Source: Solobacterium sp. (lineage in GTDB: Bacteria; Bacillota_I; Bacilli_A; Erysipelotrichales; Erysipelotrichaceae). From it: 36,086 nt of DNA. Position numbers and translations under genes: made by a program. Shown piece by piece: positions 1-7,957 of the stretch. The notes beneath the pieces are model-generated. The model saw only the letters and a program-made list of their open reading frames with translations. It did no database searches and was not told the origin of the DNA. The stretch is from the NCBI GenBank assembly GCA_015256455.1, contig JABZMB010000010.1:1-36086 (forward strand), given 5' to 3'. The first letter of the stretch is position 1; every line of letters begins with the position of its first letter.

Positions 1-1087
1 TATAGTCACTTGCGAGTAAGTTACTACTATTGGAAATCATATTACCAACTAAACGTAAGATAACAGTTGATTTTTCTGGAGGTAATTTTTGAAGCGCACT
101 GATAATATCCTTAAAGGAATCAAATCCACCTTCTTTGAGTTTAGCGAAAGATTCAGCATCTGTTGATTCAAGCACAGAGAAGATAGTATCAATTGCAATC
201 TTTGCTTCATCTTCCGAAAGATTCTCTAAGAATTTATCGACTGCTTTGTTTAAGAATGCTGAGTTAGCAGATAATGATTCAGCTTGATCAAAATGGTTAC
301 GTATTACAATCCAAGTTAAAGCATCATGTTGCATAACAGTATTTACTGTACTTTTAACAATCTTTGGATCAACGTTATTCATCAGAATACCAATAATTGA
401 CGAATCTGGAATAATCAGTGTGATTCTATCTTGTATCGCTTGATAAGCAGGGGATTGTAACATTTCTCCTTGGAAGCCAGGTCCATCATTTGACCATACC
501 TTTGCAATTTTATCTTGAATGGATTGATCACAATGACATGCGGCATATATCGCTAGATTACCACCTTTAGAATGTCCGCCAACATGGATTGGTAAGGTTT
601 CATTTTCAAATAATTGATCAATATATGCGACTGCTGCTTTTTGACCATTGGTTCCTGTTGTGTAGGATAAATAGAAATCTTCTTTCCAACCAATAAAGGT
701 ATTATCTGTACCACGATAGGAAATATAGATCATATCATCTAGTTTAAAGGTTACAGCAGAAAACTGTACGACAAAGTCTTTGTCAGTATAACTGATATAA
801 TAACCAATTTTAATGTCTTTAAAACGCTCTGTATCAGAAACTTTATCGAGTAATCTAGCATTCACTCCATTATAGGTTTCTATTTCTGCGATTTCTTCAC
901 GTGTGTGTAGTTTATAAAATTCATCTCTTACTTTATGGAGTGGTTGAAAAGTTGTTTCGATATTAGGAATATCATCATAATGAACGTATGATAAAAGGCT
1001 GAGGATAGCATTATCCACTTCATTAAAGGGTTCGGTTGTAAATGGAAGATCTCCACGCCAATCAAGATAGTCGTAAATCGTTGTCAT
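1..1087 (-). CDS. DUF2974 (Mbeg1-like) alpha/beta-hydrolase family protein, 3' end cut by the window
   Basis: An open frame runs from an ATG at 1087-1085 down to base 1 with no stop, giving at least 362 residues; the C-terminus lies outside the window. A GAGG ribosome binding site sits about ten bases before the ATG. The protein begins MTTIYDYLDW, and has a lipase-type nucleophile elbow GGHSKGG with the serine near residue 173. It also has the SYRGTD segment (about 123-128) typical of DUF2974 proteins, which are predicted cytoplasmic alpha/beta-hydrolases related to lipases. I see no signal peptide. The substrate is unknown; esterase or lipase activity is inferred from the fold only. It is transcribed away from alaS, so it is not part of that unit. 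Confidence 0.85.
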   Translation of the reverse strand, partial: MTTIYDYLDWRGDLPFTTEPFNEVDNAILSLLSYVHYDDIPNIETTFQPLHKVRDEFYKLHTREEIAEIETYNGVNARLLDKVSDTERFKDIKIGYYISYTDKDFVVQFSAVTFKLDDMIYISYRGTDNTFIGWKEDFYLSYTTGTNGQKAAVAYIDQLFENETLPIHVGGHSKGGNLAIYAACHCDQSIQDKIAKVWSNDGPGFQGEMLQSPAYQAIQDRITLIIPDSSIIGILMNNVDPKIVKSTVNTVMQHDALTWIVIRNHFDQAESLSANSAFLNKAVDKFLENLSEDEAKIAIDTIFSVLESTDAESFAKLKEGGFDSFKDIISALQKLPPEKSTVILRLVGNMISNSSNLLASDY

Positions 1088-1245
1088 ATGTATTGTACCT
1101 CGTAATAAGAGTACCATATCATCTTTCTATCGTCATTGATTAGATTTACATACTGTTTTATGTGAAATCAATGATTTTGATGATATCGATTAAAATCGCT
1201 TTATTTTAAAGTGTTTTAATGTTAAAATTTCATAGAAATCAATGA

Positions 1246-1450
1246 CAAAGGGTTAGTAGATATAAACTGTGTTTGTAGAGAGAAGATGTTTGGTGAAAAT
1301 CTTCCATAAGTGATATTGAAGCTTCCTTTAGCAGAGTGCTTAATCAGCAACGTATCTCTACGTTACAGAGTAATTGAGGTGCGCACATTTGTGCGAATCA
1401 GGATGGTACCGCGTGTTAACGTTCCTGGATGTAGGAACGTTTTTTATTTG
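1246..1450 (+). promoter_or_regulatory. T-box riboswitch leader, alanine (GCU specifier), upstream of alaS
   Basis: The conserved T-box core AATCAGGATGGTACCGCG lies at 1396-1413. Its TGGT would pair with the ACCA end of uncharged tRNA-Ala, which fits the A discriminator of that tRNA. In Stem I, the base pairs AAAGG (1247-1251) with CCTTT (1325-1329), and the specifier loop shows AGTA on the 5' side (about 1255) and GAA-GCT on the 3' side, so the specifier codon is GCT at 1321-1323 (Ala). The distal Stem I carries AGAGAAGATG and TTGGTGAAAATCTTC elements. A separate hairpin, GCGCAC-ATTT-GTGCG, precedes the T-box core. By the known mechanism, uncharged tRNA-Ala stabilises the antiterminator and raises alaS expression. 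Confidence 0.93.
1418..1448 (+). terminator. T-box regulated terminator of the alaS leader
   Basis: Perfect 9-bp stem AACGTTCCT (1418-1426) with AGGAACGTT (1433-1441), 6-base loop, followed by a T run. It is mutually exclusive with the antiterminator formed with the T-box core just upstream, so readthrough into alaS depends on tRNA-Ala charging. Confidence 0.92.
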
Positions 1451-1465
1451 TTCAGGAGGTAAACA

Positions 1466-4105
1466 ATGGAAAAACAATATAGACTTAGTGGAAATGAAGT
1501 CAGACAAAAGTTCTTGGATTTCTTTGCGTCTAAGGGTTGTATGATAGAACCTGGCGCAAGTCTTATTCCACATAACGATCCAACACTGTTATGGATTAAT
1601 GCTGGTGTTTCAGCGTTAAAGAAGTATTTTGATGGTTCAGAAAAACCAGCATCAAACCGTATTTGTAATGCCCAAAAATCAATTCGTACGAATGATATTG
1701 AAAATGTAGGTCGTACAGCTCGTCACCATACATTCTTTGAAATGCTTGGTAACTTTTCAATCGGTGATTACTTTAAGAAAGAAGCGATTACTTGGGCTTG
1801 GGAGTTCTTGACATCTCCTGAGTGGATTGGATTTGATCCTAAGCGTTTGTATGTAACTGTTTATCCAGATGATGAAGATGCCTATAACCAATGGGTTAAG
1901 GTTGGTATGATACCTAGTCATATTCGTCGTACAGAAGATAACTTCTGGGAAATTGGTCGTGGACCTGGTGGTCCTGATACAGAGTTATATTATGACCGTG
2001 GTGAAAAGTATGATCCAGAGGGCATCGGTGAAAAGTTATTCTTTGAAGATTTAGAGAATGATCGTTATATCGAGGTATGGAATATCGTATTCTCCCAATA
2101 TGATTGCCGTCCTGGTGAAGTGGATCGTTCTGAGTATAAAGAATTACCACAGAAGAACATTGATACAGGTATGGGTCTAGAACGTCTTGTATGTTTGATT
2201 CAAGATGGTGAAACTAACTTTGATACTGATTTATTCTTACCAATTATTCATGCGACTGAAAAGTACGCAAAGCATTCATATAGTGAAAAAGAATATAAGA
2301 TGGCATATCGTGTTATCGCTGACCATATACGTACCGTAACATTTGCGATTGCGGATGGTGCGATGTTCTCTAACGAAGGTCGTGGATATGTATTACGTCG
2401 TGTATTACGTCGTGCAGTACGTTATGGTATTAAGTTAGGTATTGATGGTGCGTTTATGTACAAGCTTGTAAAGGTAGTTGCAGATAACATGATTGCATAC
2501 TATCCATATGTACAGGAAAAAGTTGCCTTAATTGAAAAACTGGTGAAGCAAGAAGAAGAATCCTTCCACAAGACACTTGCAAATGGTGAAGCACTCTTAC
2601 AGGATGCATTAGCAGAGCATGCGGATACTAAGATTTTGCCTGGTGAAGTAATGTTCAAGTTATATGATACTTATGGATATCCAAAGGAACTTACAACAGA
2701 GATTGCAGAGGAAGAGGGCTATCGTGTAGATTCTGAAGGTTTTGATAAAGAAATGCAGGCGCAGAAGACACGTGCAAGAGAAGCACGTGGAAACATTCAA
2801 TCCATGCATGGTCAATCAGCTGATTTAATGGACTTCACACAAGAAAGTAAGTTTACTGGTTATACAGATACACATTCTAAAGGTAAGGTAATTGGCTTAT
2901 TCAAGGATGGCGTTCGTGTAGAAACATTAACAGATGAGGGTGATATTATTCTTGATGAAACATGTTTCTATGCAGAAAGTGGTGGTCAGTGTGCGGATAC
3001 TGGTATTGTTTGGAATGACCATTTTAAAGCAAATGTAACCAATGTTCAAAAAGCCCCACATAAACAGCCATTACACCACATTACTATTGTTGAAGGAACA
3101 CTTTCAGAAGGCGATGTAGTAGAAGGTGAATATGACTATGAAAAGCGTCAACGTACACGAGCAAACCATAGTTCATTACACTTATTGCAAGCAGCGTTAA
3201 AGAAAGTATTAGGAGAACATATTGCACAGGCTGGTTCTTACAACTGTCCAGAGTATGGAAGATTTGACTTTACACATTTTGAAAAGCCTACGGAAGAACA
3301 GCTTAACGAAGTAGAGCGTCTTGTCAATGAACAGATTGCTTTAGCACAACCTGTTGTGACTGAAGTAATGGATGTCGAGTCTGCGAAGAAGTCTGGTGCA
3401 ATTGCGCTCTTTGATGAAAAGTATGGCGATACAGTACGTGTTGTTTCCATGGGTGATTTCTCTAAGGAATTCTGTGGTGGCACACACGCAAGTAATACAG
3501 CTGACTTATGCGTATTCAAGATTACTTCTGAGGAATCTATTGGTTCTGGTATTCGACGTATCACATCTGAAACAAAGTTTGATGCATACCAAGACTTCAA
3601 GAGTGAAGAACAGTATCTACTTGAATGTGCGAAGTTAATGAAACTACAATCATGGCAAGGATTCAAAGAGAAGTTAATCGCATTACAAGAAGAAAATGCA
3701 CAACTCCGCAAAGAAAATGATGCACATAAGCAAGCAGCGCTATTATCTTCAGCAGATACAGCAGTACAGAAGGCTGAAACAATCAATGGCTTATCTTGTG
3801 TATTATTAAGCTTAGAAGGCTTTGATACAAATAGTTTAAAGGCGTATGCAGAAAATGTACGTAATAAGCTTGTGGATGGATTTGTGTTTGTATCCAATAC
3901 AACAGATGGTAAGGTAACATTTGTATGTGCTAGCTCTAAGGCTGCGATTGCCAAGGGTAAGAAGGCTGGTGATATTGTAAAGGCTGCTGCACAGTTAACA
4001 GGTGGTAACGGTGGCGGTAGACCTGACATGGCACAAGCTGGTGGTAAGGATACATCTAAAGTACAAGAAGCACATGCATTAGTAAGAGAAATTCTTGCAC
4101 AATAA
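1466..4105 (+). CDS. alaS: Alanine-tRNA ligase
   Basis: Class II synthetase that charges tRNA-Ala in the cytoplasm. It has 879 residues, the normal full length. The N-terminal catalytic domain (about 1-440) has the usual NPTLLWINAG-like and RHHTFFEMLGNFS segments. The editing domain (about 550-710) carries the zinc-binding HxxxH (His568, His572) and CGGTH (Cys670, His674), so removal of mischarged Ser/Gly should be functional. The DHHA1/C-Ala domain ends with the glycine-rich GGNGGGRPDMAQAGG. The start is supported by CAGGAGGT eight bases upstream. Expression is controlled by the T-box leader directly before it. A strong hairpin terminator follows, so alaS is probably its own transcription unit, although it sits next to ireB-ruvX-DUF1292 as in many Bacillota. 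Confidence 0.99.
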   Translation: MEKQYRLSGNEVRQKFLDFFASKGCMIEPGASLIPHNDPTLLWINAGVSALKKYFDGSEKPASNRICNAQKSIRTNDIENVGRTARHHTFFEMLGNFSIGDYFKKEAITWAWEFLTSPEWIGFDPKRLYVTVYPDDEDAYNQWVKVGMIPSHIRRTEDNFWEIGRGPGGPDTELYYDRGEKYDPEGIGEKLFFEDLENDRYIEVWNIVFSQYDCRPGEVDRSEYKELPQKNIDTGMGLERLVCLIQDGETNFDTDLFLPIIHATEKYAKHSYSEKEYKMAYRVIADHIRTVTFAIADGAMFSNEGRGYVLRRVLRRAVRYGIKLGIDGAFMYKLVKVVADNMIAYYPYVQEKVALIEKLVKQEEESFHKTLANGEALLQDALAEHADTKILPGEVMFKLYDTYGYPKELTTEIAEEEGYRVDSEGFDKEMQAQKTRAREARGNIQSMHGQSADLMDFTQESKFTGYTDTHSKGKVIGLFKDGVRVETLTDEGDIILDETCFYAESGGQCADTGIVWNDHFKANVTNVQKAPHKQPLHHITIVEGTLSEGDVVEGEYDYEKRQRTRANHSSLHLLQAALKKVLGEHIAQAGSYNCPEYGRFDFTHFEKPTEEQLNEVERLVNEQIALAQPVVTEVMDVESAKKSGAIALFDEKYGDTVRVVSMGDFSKEFCGGTHASNTADLCVFKITSEESIGSGIRRITSETKFDAYQDFKSEEQYLLECAKLMKLQSWQGFKEKLIALQEENAQLRKENDAHKQAALLSSADTAVQKAETINGLSCVLLSLEGFDTNSLKAYAENVRNKLVDGFVFVSNTTDGKVTFVCASSKAAIAKGKKAGDIVKAAAQLTGGNGGGRPDMAQAGGKDTSKVQEAHALVREILAQ

Positions 4106-4115
4106 TCATGTTTTG

Positions 4116-4146
4116 AAATAGGTATCATTTTGATACCTATTTTTAT
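4116..4146 (+). terminator. Intrinsic terminator of alaS
   Basis: Ten-base arms ATAGGTATCA (4118-4127) and TGATACCTAT (4131-4140) are perfectly complementary, extendable by flanking A/T pairs, followed by TTTTAT. It lies 12 bases after the alaS stop. Confidence 0.9.
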
Positions 4147-4240
4147 AGTTTTCATGTTACAAACACAATGAATTGATGCGGTTGTATATACTTTTTGTAA
4201 AATATGACATAAAATAACTACAGAGATGGAGGTAGTCAAA

Positions 4241-4507
4241 ATGATGAAACAAAATAATTTGACTGAAACGATGAGCTTTAATTCTGAAGAAATTCGTCGT
4301 GAAACAATCCACGAAGTTTTAAAACAGGTAGAAGCTTCATTAAGTGAGAGAGGTTATAACGCTATTAATCAGTTAGCAGGTTATTTAATCTCTGATGATC
4401 CTGCATATATTTCTTCACATAACAATTCAAGAAGTTTAATCCAATCTGTGGAACGTCATGAAATTATTGAAGAATTAGTTCGTTTCTATTTAGAGGCCCA
4501 TCACTAA
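4241..4507 (+). CDS. ireB: IreB family regulatory phosphoprotein (DUF965, YrzL)
   Basis: Small cytoplasmic protein of about 89 residues. The family is known from Enterococcus, where IreB is phosphorylated by the Ser/Thr kinase IreK on N-terminal threonines and tunes cell-envelope stress and cephalosporin tolerance. The N-terminal segment LTETMSFNSEE matches the conserved phosphothreonine region, and RGYNAINQLAGYLISDDPAYI is the family signature. The frame is open from 4226, but that ATG is inside the ribosome binding site GGAGG (4228-4232). The ATG at 4241 (or 4244), correctly spaced from it, is the more credible start. It abuts ruvX without a gap, the standard Bacillota arrangement. No kinase gene is in the window. 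Confidence 0.93.
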   Translation: MMKQNNLTETMSFNSEEIRRETIHEVLKQVEASLSERGYNAINQLAGYLISDDPAYISSHNNSRSLIQSVERHEIIEELVRFYLEAHH

Positions 4508-4927
4508 ATGACGCGCTATCTAGGCTTAGATCTTGGTAGCGTAACTTGTGGTGTTAGTTTTAGTGATACCGGATTAATTGCAAGAACAATTGAAACGATT
4601 CGTTTTAAACCAGATGATTACAATATGGCACTAGACAAAGTATTAGATATTGTCGATCGTGAAAAGCCAGATATTATCGTGTTAGGATTACCACTATTAT
4701 TGAATGATGATGTTGGTCCACGTGCGCAGATATGTTTGGAATTTGGTGAAGTTCTTGAACAAGAATCAGGTATTCCTGTTAAGATGCAAGATGAACGATT
4801 TACGACAGCAGTTGCGGAAAGTATTTTGTTAGAAGCGGACATATCAAGAAAGAAACGTAAAAAGAAGATTGATCAGTTGGCTGCAGTACAAATTTTGCAG
4901 ACTTGGCTGGATCGCAATGTAAAATAA
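4508..4927 (+). CDS. ruvX: RuvX/YqgF family Holliday-junction-resolvase-like nuclease
   Basis: 139 residues with an RNase H-like fold. It starts with the DLGSVTCGVSFSD strand-turn-strand holding the first catalytic Asp (LGLDLG). Then come VLGLPLL and, near residue 97, DERFTT, the second acidic motif; KKKKIDQLAAVQIL carries the C-terminal catalytic Asp. The family was proposed to resolve Holliday junctions. In E. coli YqgF is instead implicated in pre-16S rRNA 5' end processing, so the role here could be either. The ATG follows the ireB stop directly, which implies translational coupling. A short hairpin terminator overlaps its stop codon. Confidence 0.95.
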   Translation: MTRYLGLDLGSVTCGVSFSDTGLIARTIETIRFKPDDYNMALDKVLDIVDREKPDIIVLGLPLLLNDDVGPRAQICLEFGEVLEQESGIPVKMQDERFTTAVAESILLEADISRKKRKKKIDQLAAVQILQTWLDRNVK

Positions 4928-4947
4928 GGCGCCGAAACGCCTTTTTT
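4926..4947 (+). terminator. Short intrinsic terminator or attenuator after ruvX
   Basis: Stem AAGGCG (4926-4931) with CGCCTT (4938-4943), loop CCGAAA, then a T run to 4947. It overlaps the last two bases of the ruvX stop. With only six base pairs it may be partial, letting some transcripts read into the DUF1292 gene and mltG. Confidence 0.7.
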
Positions 4948-4963
4948 AAGGAGAGATGATAGT

Positions 4964-5218
4964 ATGATTGAAAACAACACAATGATGATAACTGATGATG
5001 CTGGCAATGAACGTGAAGTTGAAATTCTTTTAACGTTCGAAAATGACGATAAGACAAAGAAGTATGTATTATTCACAGACCCTACAGATGAAGAAGGCAA
5101 TGTTTATGCATATAGTTACAATGAAGATGGCTCTATGGATGAAGTTGTTGATGAAGCAGAATGGGAAATGTGCCAAGAAGTTTTAGGTGCGTTTATCAGT
5201 GAAGATGATGGTGAATAG
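4964..5218 (+). CDS. DUF1292 family protein (YrzB-like)
   Basis: 84-residue, very acidic protein. It has the family pattern: an N-terminal strand ITDDAGNEREVEILLTFE, then KKYVLFTDPTDEEGNVYAY, and a C-terminal EAEWEMCQEVLGAF helix. DUF1292 proteins are conserved beside ruvX and mltG in Bacillota, but their function is not established. AAGGAGAG at about 4948 is a good ribosome binding site for the ATG at 4964. The next gene starts two bases after its stop. Confidence 0.92.
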   Translation: MIENNTMMITDDAGNEREVEILLTFENDDKTKKYVLFTDPTDEEGNVYAYSYNEDGSMDEVVDEAEWEMCQEVLGAFISEDDGE

Positions 5219-5220
5219 GC

Positions 5221-6297
5221 ATGTCTAAGAAAAGAAAGAAAAGAAGTTTATTTCCATTATTACTGATTTTAATCTTGGCTGTTGGTTTTGTAGGTTCTTA
5301 TATTTATTATTCACAATCTATTAAGGCTGTATCAGAAACTTCTGAAGAAGTTGAATTTAAAGTGAATTCTGGCGATACATCGATAGATATTTTACAGCAT
5401 CTAAAAAATGAAAATCTAATAAAGGATGTTAATATTGCAAAGTTATATATTAGACTCTATGAGCTAAATAATTTTAAATCCGGAACGTTCACATTAAATC
5501 GTAATATGGATTTACATGCGATTTTAGAGAAATTAAATAGTGCGACTGCAGCGGCAAGCAATACTGTTTCTGTAACTGTCACAGAAGGTGACTGGGCAAA
5601 GCATATCGCTGAAAAGATTGCGGCAGTAACGAATGTATCAGAAGACGATTTACTAAAACTATGGAATGATAAAGAGTGGATTTCTTCATTAAAATCTACA
5701 TATCCATTTATAACAGATGAGATGTTCCAAGAAAATGTACGTATTTATCTTGAAGGATATATTGCTCCAAATACTTATGAGTTCTATAAAGAGACAACCG
5801 CAAAAGATGTAACACTAAAAATGTTAGACCAAACAAAAGTTGTTTATGAAGCAAATAAAGAAGCCATTGCTAAGAGTAAGCTTTCTATTCATGAGTTATA
5901 TACCTTAGCTAGTATTGTTCAGTACGAAGGTGGTGGTGATGACACAACACTACGTACAATTGCAGGTGTATTCTACAATCGTTTAAATCAAGGCATGTTG
6001 TTGCAGTCTAGTGTAACAGTATGTTATGCAATTGACTTTGATCGTCAAACAGATAAATGGCAAGCTTGTGAAGTCAACGCTGAGTTTGATTCACCATATA
6101 ACACATATCTTCATAAAGGATTACCTCCAGGACCTATTGAAAATCCTGGTGAGAAGGTATTTAAAGCAGTTTTAAATCCAATTGATACAGAATATTTATA
6201 CTTTGTTGCTGATACAAAGACTGGTGAAGTATTCTTTGCTAAGACACTTAGTGAGCATAATCAAAACGTGAAAGACCACGTAAACTTAAATGATTAA
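5221..6297 (+). CDS. mltG: Endolytic murein transglycosylase MltG (YceG-like)
   Basis: Membrane-anchored enzyme that cleaves nascent peptidoglycan glycan strands and is thought to help set strand length. The N-terminus is a Lys/Arg-rich cytoplasmic stub (KKRKKRS) followed by one hydrophobic segment at about 10-28. The extracytoplasmic part carries a LysM-like region (about 45-105) and the YceG catalytic domain. Family motifs seen are LEGYIAPNTYEF, ASIVQYEGG with the Glu expected to be catalytic, GVFYNRLNQGMLLQSS and SPYNTYLHKGLPPGPIENPG. The first Glu of the common VEKE motif is Gln here, as in many Bacillota. 358 residues is normal. It overlaps the Nudix gene by 8 bases. Confidence 0.96.
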   Translation: MSKKRKKRSLFPLLLILILAVGFVGSYIYYSQSIKAVSETSEEVEFKVNSGDTSIDILQHLKNENLIKDVNIAKLYIRLYELNNFKSGTFTLNRNMDLHAILEKLNSATAAASNTVSVTVTEGDWAKHIAEKIAAVTNVSEDDLLKLWNDKEWISSLKSTYPFITDEMFQENVRIYLEGYIAPNTYEFYKETTAKDVTLKMLDQTKVVYEANKEAIAKSKLSIHELYTLASIVQYEGGGDDTTLRTIAGVFYNRLNQGMLLQSSVTVCYAIDFDRQTDKWQACEVNAEFDSPYNTYLHKGLPPGPIENPGEKVFKAVLNPIDTEYLYFVADTKTGEVFFAKTLSEHNQNVKDHVNLND

Positions 6298-6763
6298 AAG
6301 TACAGTTTGTTATTTAATTCGTGATGATAAATGGTTAATGATGTTGCGAAATAAAAAACAACATGATTTAAATCACGGTAAGTGGATTGGTGTAGGTGGC
6401 AAGCTTAAGGATAAAGAGACACCATTTGAATGCATGGTGCGTGAAGTCGTTGAAGAAACAGGCTATCAAGTACAATCTGCACAATATTGTGGTATTATCC
6501 ATTTTCATTACAACTGTTATGAAGATGAAGAAATCTATGTATATCAAACAAATGATTATATAGGTATACTTCAGGAGTGTGATGAAGGCACACTTGCATA
6601 CATCCCTAAAGATGAAATTCTTAATTTAGAGCTTTGGGAAGGTGATCGTATCTTCTTAGAGAAAATGTTTCGCAATGAAATCCCATTTTCAATCAGCTTG
6701 TATTACGATGAAAATGAGGTATTAATAAAAACAGAAGTGAAAGAGGCAAATTCGAATGAGTAA
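6290..6763 (+). CDS. Nudix hydrolase, MutT/8-oxo-dGTP diphosphatase-like
   Basis: 157 residues with a perfect Nudix box at residues 37-59: G37, E43, then R51-E52 and E55-E56-x-G58-Y. The N-terminal VCYLIRDDKWLMMLRNKK and GKWIGVGGK resemble Bacillota 8-oxo-dGTP diphosphatases (MutT/MTH1-like), which clean oxidised nucleotides from the pool. The substrate cannot be read from sequence alone. It overlaps mltG upstream and udk downstream by 8 bases each, so translation is probably coupled. No good ribosome binding site precedes its ATG. The position between mltG and udk is where Bacillus carries yrrM, yrrN and yrrO. Confidence 0.92.
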   Translation: MIKSTVCYLIRDDKWLMMLRNKKQHDLNHGKWIGVGGKLKDKETPFECMVREVVEETGYQVQSAQYCGIIHFHYNCYEDEEIYVYQTNDYIGILQECDEGTLAYIPKDEILNLELWEGDRIFLEKMFRNEIPFSISLYYDENEVLIKTEVKEANSNE

Positions 6764-7388
6764 ACCAATTATTATTGGCATTGCCGGTGGTAGTGCATCT
6801 GGAAAGACATCAATCTCTGAAACAATCAAAAAGACATTTGCGGATAAAAAATCTGTACTAATTATCCGACAAGATGACTATTACAAAGATCAAGCAGAGA
6901 AGCCAATGGAAGAACGTATTAAGACAAATTACGATCATCCATTTGCGTTTGACAATGACTTATTGATTGAAAATATTCATGATTTAATTGCGAATAAAGT
7001 TATTCGTAAACCAATCTATGATTTTGTCAATCACACACGTAGTAATGAAACAGAAGATTGTTTTCCATGTGATGTCTTGATTCTAGAAGGTTTATTTGTA
7101 TTAGAAGAAGAAAAGATTCGTAATTTACTAGATATCAAGATTTTTGTGGAGACTGATGCGGATATTCGATTTATTCGACGTTTAGTTCGTGACGTAAAAG
7201 AGCGCGGTAGAACATTAGAGTCTGTAGTCAATCAATATGTAGGTACTGTAAAGCAGATGCATGAAGCATTTGTGGAACCATCTAAGAAATATGCGGATGT
7301 AATCATTCCTGAAGGTGGTAAGAATACTGTTGCGATTGATTTACTCACAACAAAAATCAGTAGCGTCATTACGCACACAATGCTATAA
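6756..7388 (+). CDS. udk: Uridine/cytidine kinase
   Basis: 210 residues, typical of the family. It phosphorylates uridine or cytidine to UMP/CMP with ATP or GTP for pyrimidine salvage. The P-loop GGSASGKT is at residues 11-18. RQDDYYKD supplies the nucleoside-binding acidic residues, and LILEGLFVLEEEKIRNLLDIKIFVETDADIR-type motifs (about 108-138) and RRLVRDVKERGR follow. It is next to greA, the conserved Bacillota order. AGAGG about nine bases upstream serves as ribosome binding site. Confidence 0.97.
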   Translation: MSKPIIIGIAGGSASGKTSISETIKKTFADKKSVLIIRQDDYYKDQAEKPMEERIKTNYDHPFAFDNDLLIENIHDLIANKVIRKPIYDFVNHTRSNETEDCFPCDVLILEGLFVLEEEKIRNLLDIKIFVETDADIRFIRRLVRDVKERGRTLESVVNQYVGTVKQMHEAFVEPSKKYADVIIPEGGKNTVAIDLLTTKISSVITHTML

Positions 7389-7389
7389 T
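7381..7389 (+). promoter_or_regulatory. Candidate extended -10 promoter for greA
   Basis: TGC-TATAAT (TGn motif 7381-7383, -10 hexamer 7384-7389) overlaps the udk stop. No convincing -35 is visible, as is common with extended -10 promoters. It would allow greA to be made independently of the mltG-udk transcript, with a very short leader before AAGGAG. Confidence 0.35.
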
Positions 7390-7412
7390 AACCAAGCGTA
7401 AGGAGTAATAAA

Positions 7413-7889
7413 ATGGCAGAAGAAAATAAAACATATCTTACTGAAGAAGGTCTAAAAAAATTACAGGATGAATACTACAATCTTGTCCATGTTGTTCGTG
7501 AAGAAGTTAAGCAAGAATTAGCAGAAGCTCGTGCACAGGGTGACCTTTCAGAAAATGCGGACTATGATGCGGCTCGTGATGAGCAGGCAAAGGTAGAAGC
7601 ACGTATCGCAACTTTGGAATACATGTTACGTAACTATGAACTTATCGATACAAAGAAGGCTGGTAAGAAGTCAGCTGTTCATATCGGTTCTAGCGTTACA
7701 TTATTATTCAACGATACTAAGGAAGAAATTACTTATAATATCGTTGGTTCAACAGAATCCGATCCTTTAAATGGCCGTTTATCTAATGAAACACCATTAG
7801 CACAAGCTATCTTAGACCATAAGGTTGGCGATGTTTGTGAAGTGCGTGTCGCAAATCCTTATTCTGTTGAAATTCTAAAGATTAAGTAA
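7413..7889 (+). CDS. greA: Transcription elongation factor GreA
   Basis: 158 residues, full length. The N-terminal coiled coil (about 8-77) contains the tip motif GDLSENADYDAARDEQ, whose acidic residues enter the RNA polymerase secondary channel and stimulate cleavage of backtracked RNA. The C-terminal FKBP-like domain (about 83-158) has YNIVGSTESDPLNGRLSNETPLAQAIL. A strong AAGGAG lies about 8 bases before the ATG. The hairpin at 7914-7957 probably terminates its transcript. Confidence 0.98.
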   Translation: MAEENKTYLTEEGLKKLQDEYYNLVHVVREEVKQELAEARAQGDLSENADYDAARDEQAKVEARIATLEYMLRNYELIDTKKAGKKSAVHIGSSVTLLFNDTKEEITYNIVGSTESDPLNGRLSNETPLAQAILDHKVGDVCEVRVANPYSVEILKIK

Positions 7890-7913
7890 GGAAATTGAAA
7901 CAATATTACAAAT

Positions 7914-7957
7914 ACAGTAAGTGGAGGTCATATGAGACTACTACTTACTGTTTTTTT
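7914..7957 (+). terminator. greA terminator hairpin overlapping the comEA translation start
   Basis: Arms ACAGTAAGT (7914-7922) and ACTTACTGT (7943-7951) pair perfectly. Two further pairs (G7923-U7942, G7924-C7941) extend the stem, and seven T bases follow from 7951. The comEA ribosome binding site GGAGG (7923-7927) begins in the stem and the ATG (7932) is in the loop. Readthrough RNA would therefore fold over the comEA start. Confidence 0.75.

Noticed and set aside
4170..4225. Promoter for ireB in the alaS-ireB gap
   Set aside because: A/T-rich hexamers such as TTGATG and TAAAAT are present, but no pair has acceptable spacing, so no site is claimed.
3238..4239. 333-codon open frame on minus strand opposite alaS
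   Set aside because: It lies wholly antisense to the conserved editing and C-terminal parts of alaS, is a Ser/Cys-rich low-complexity translation with no recognised domain, and no promoter or ribosome binding site was seen. It is a shadow of alaS codon use.
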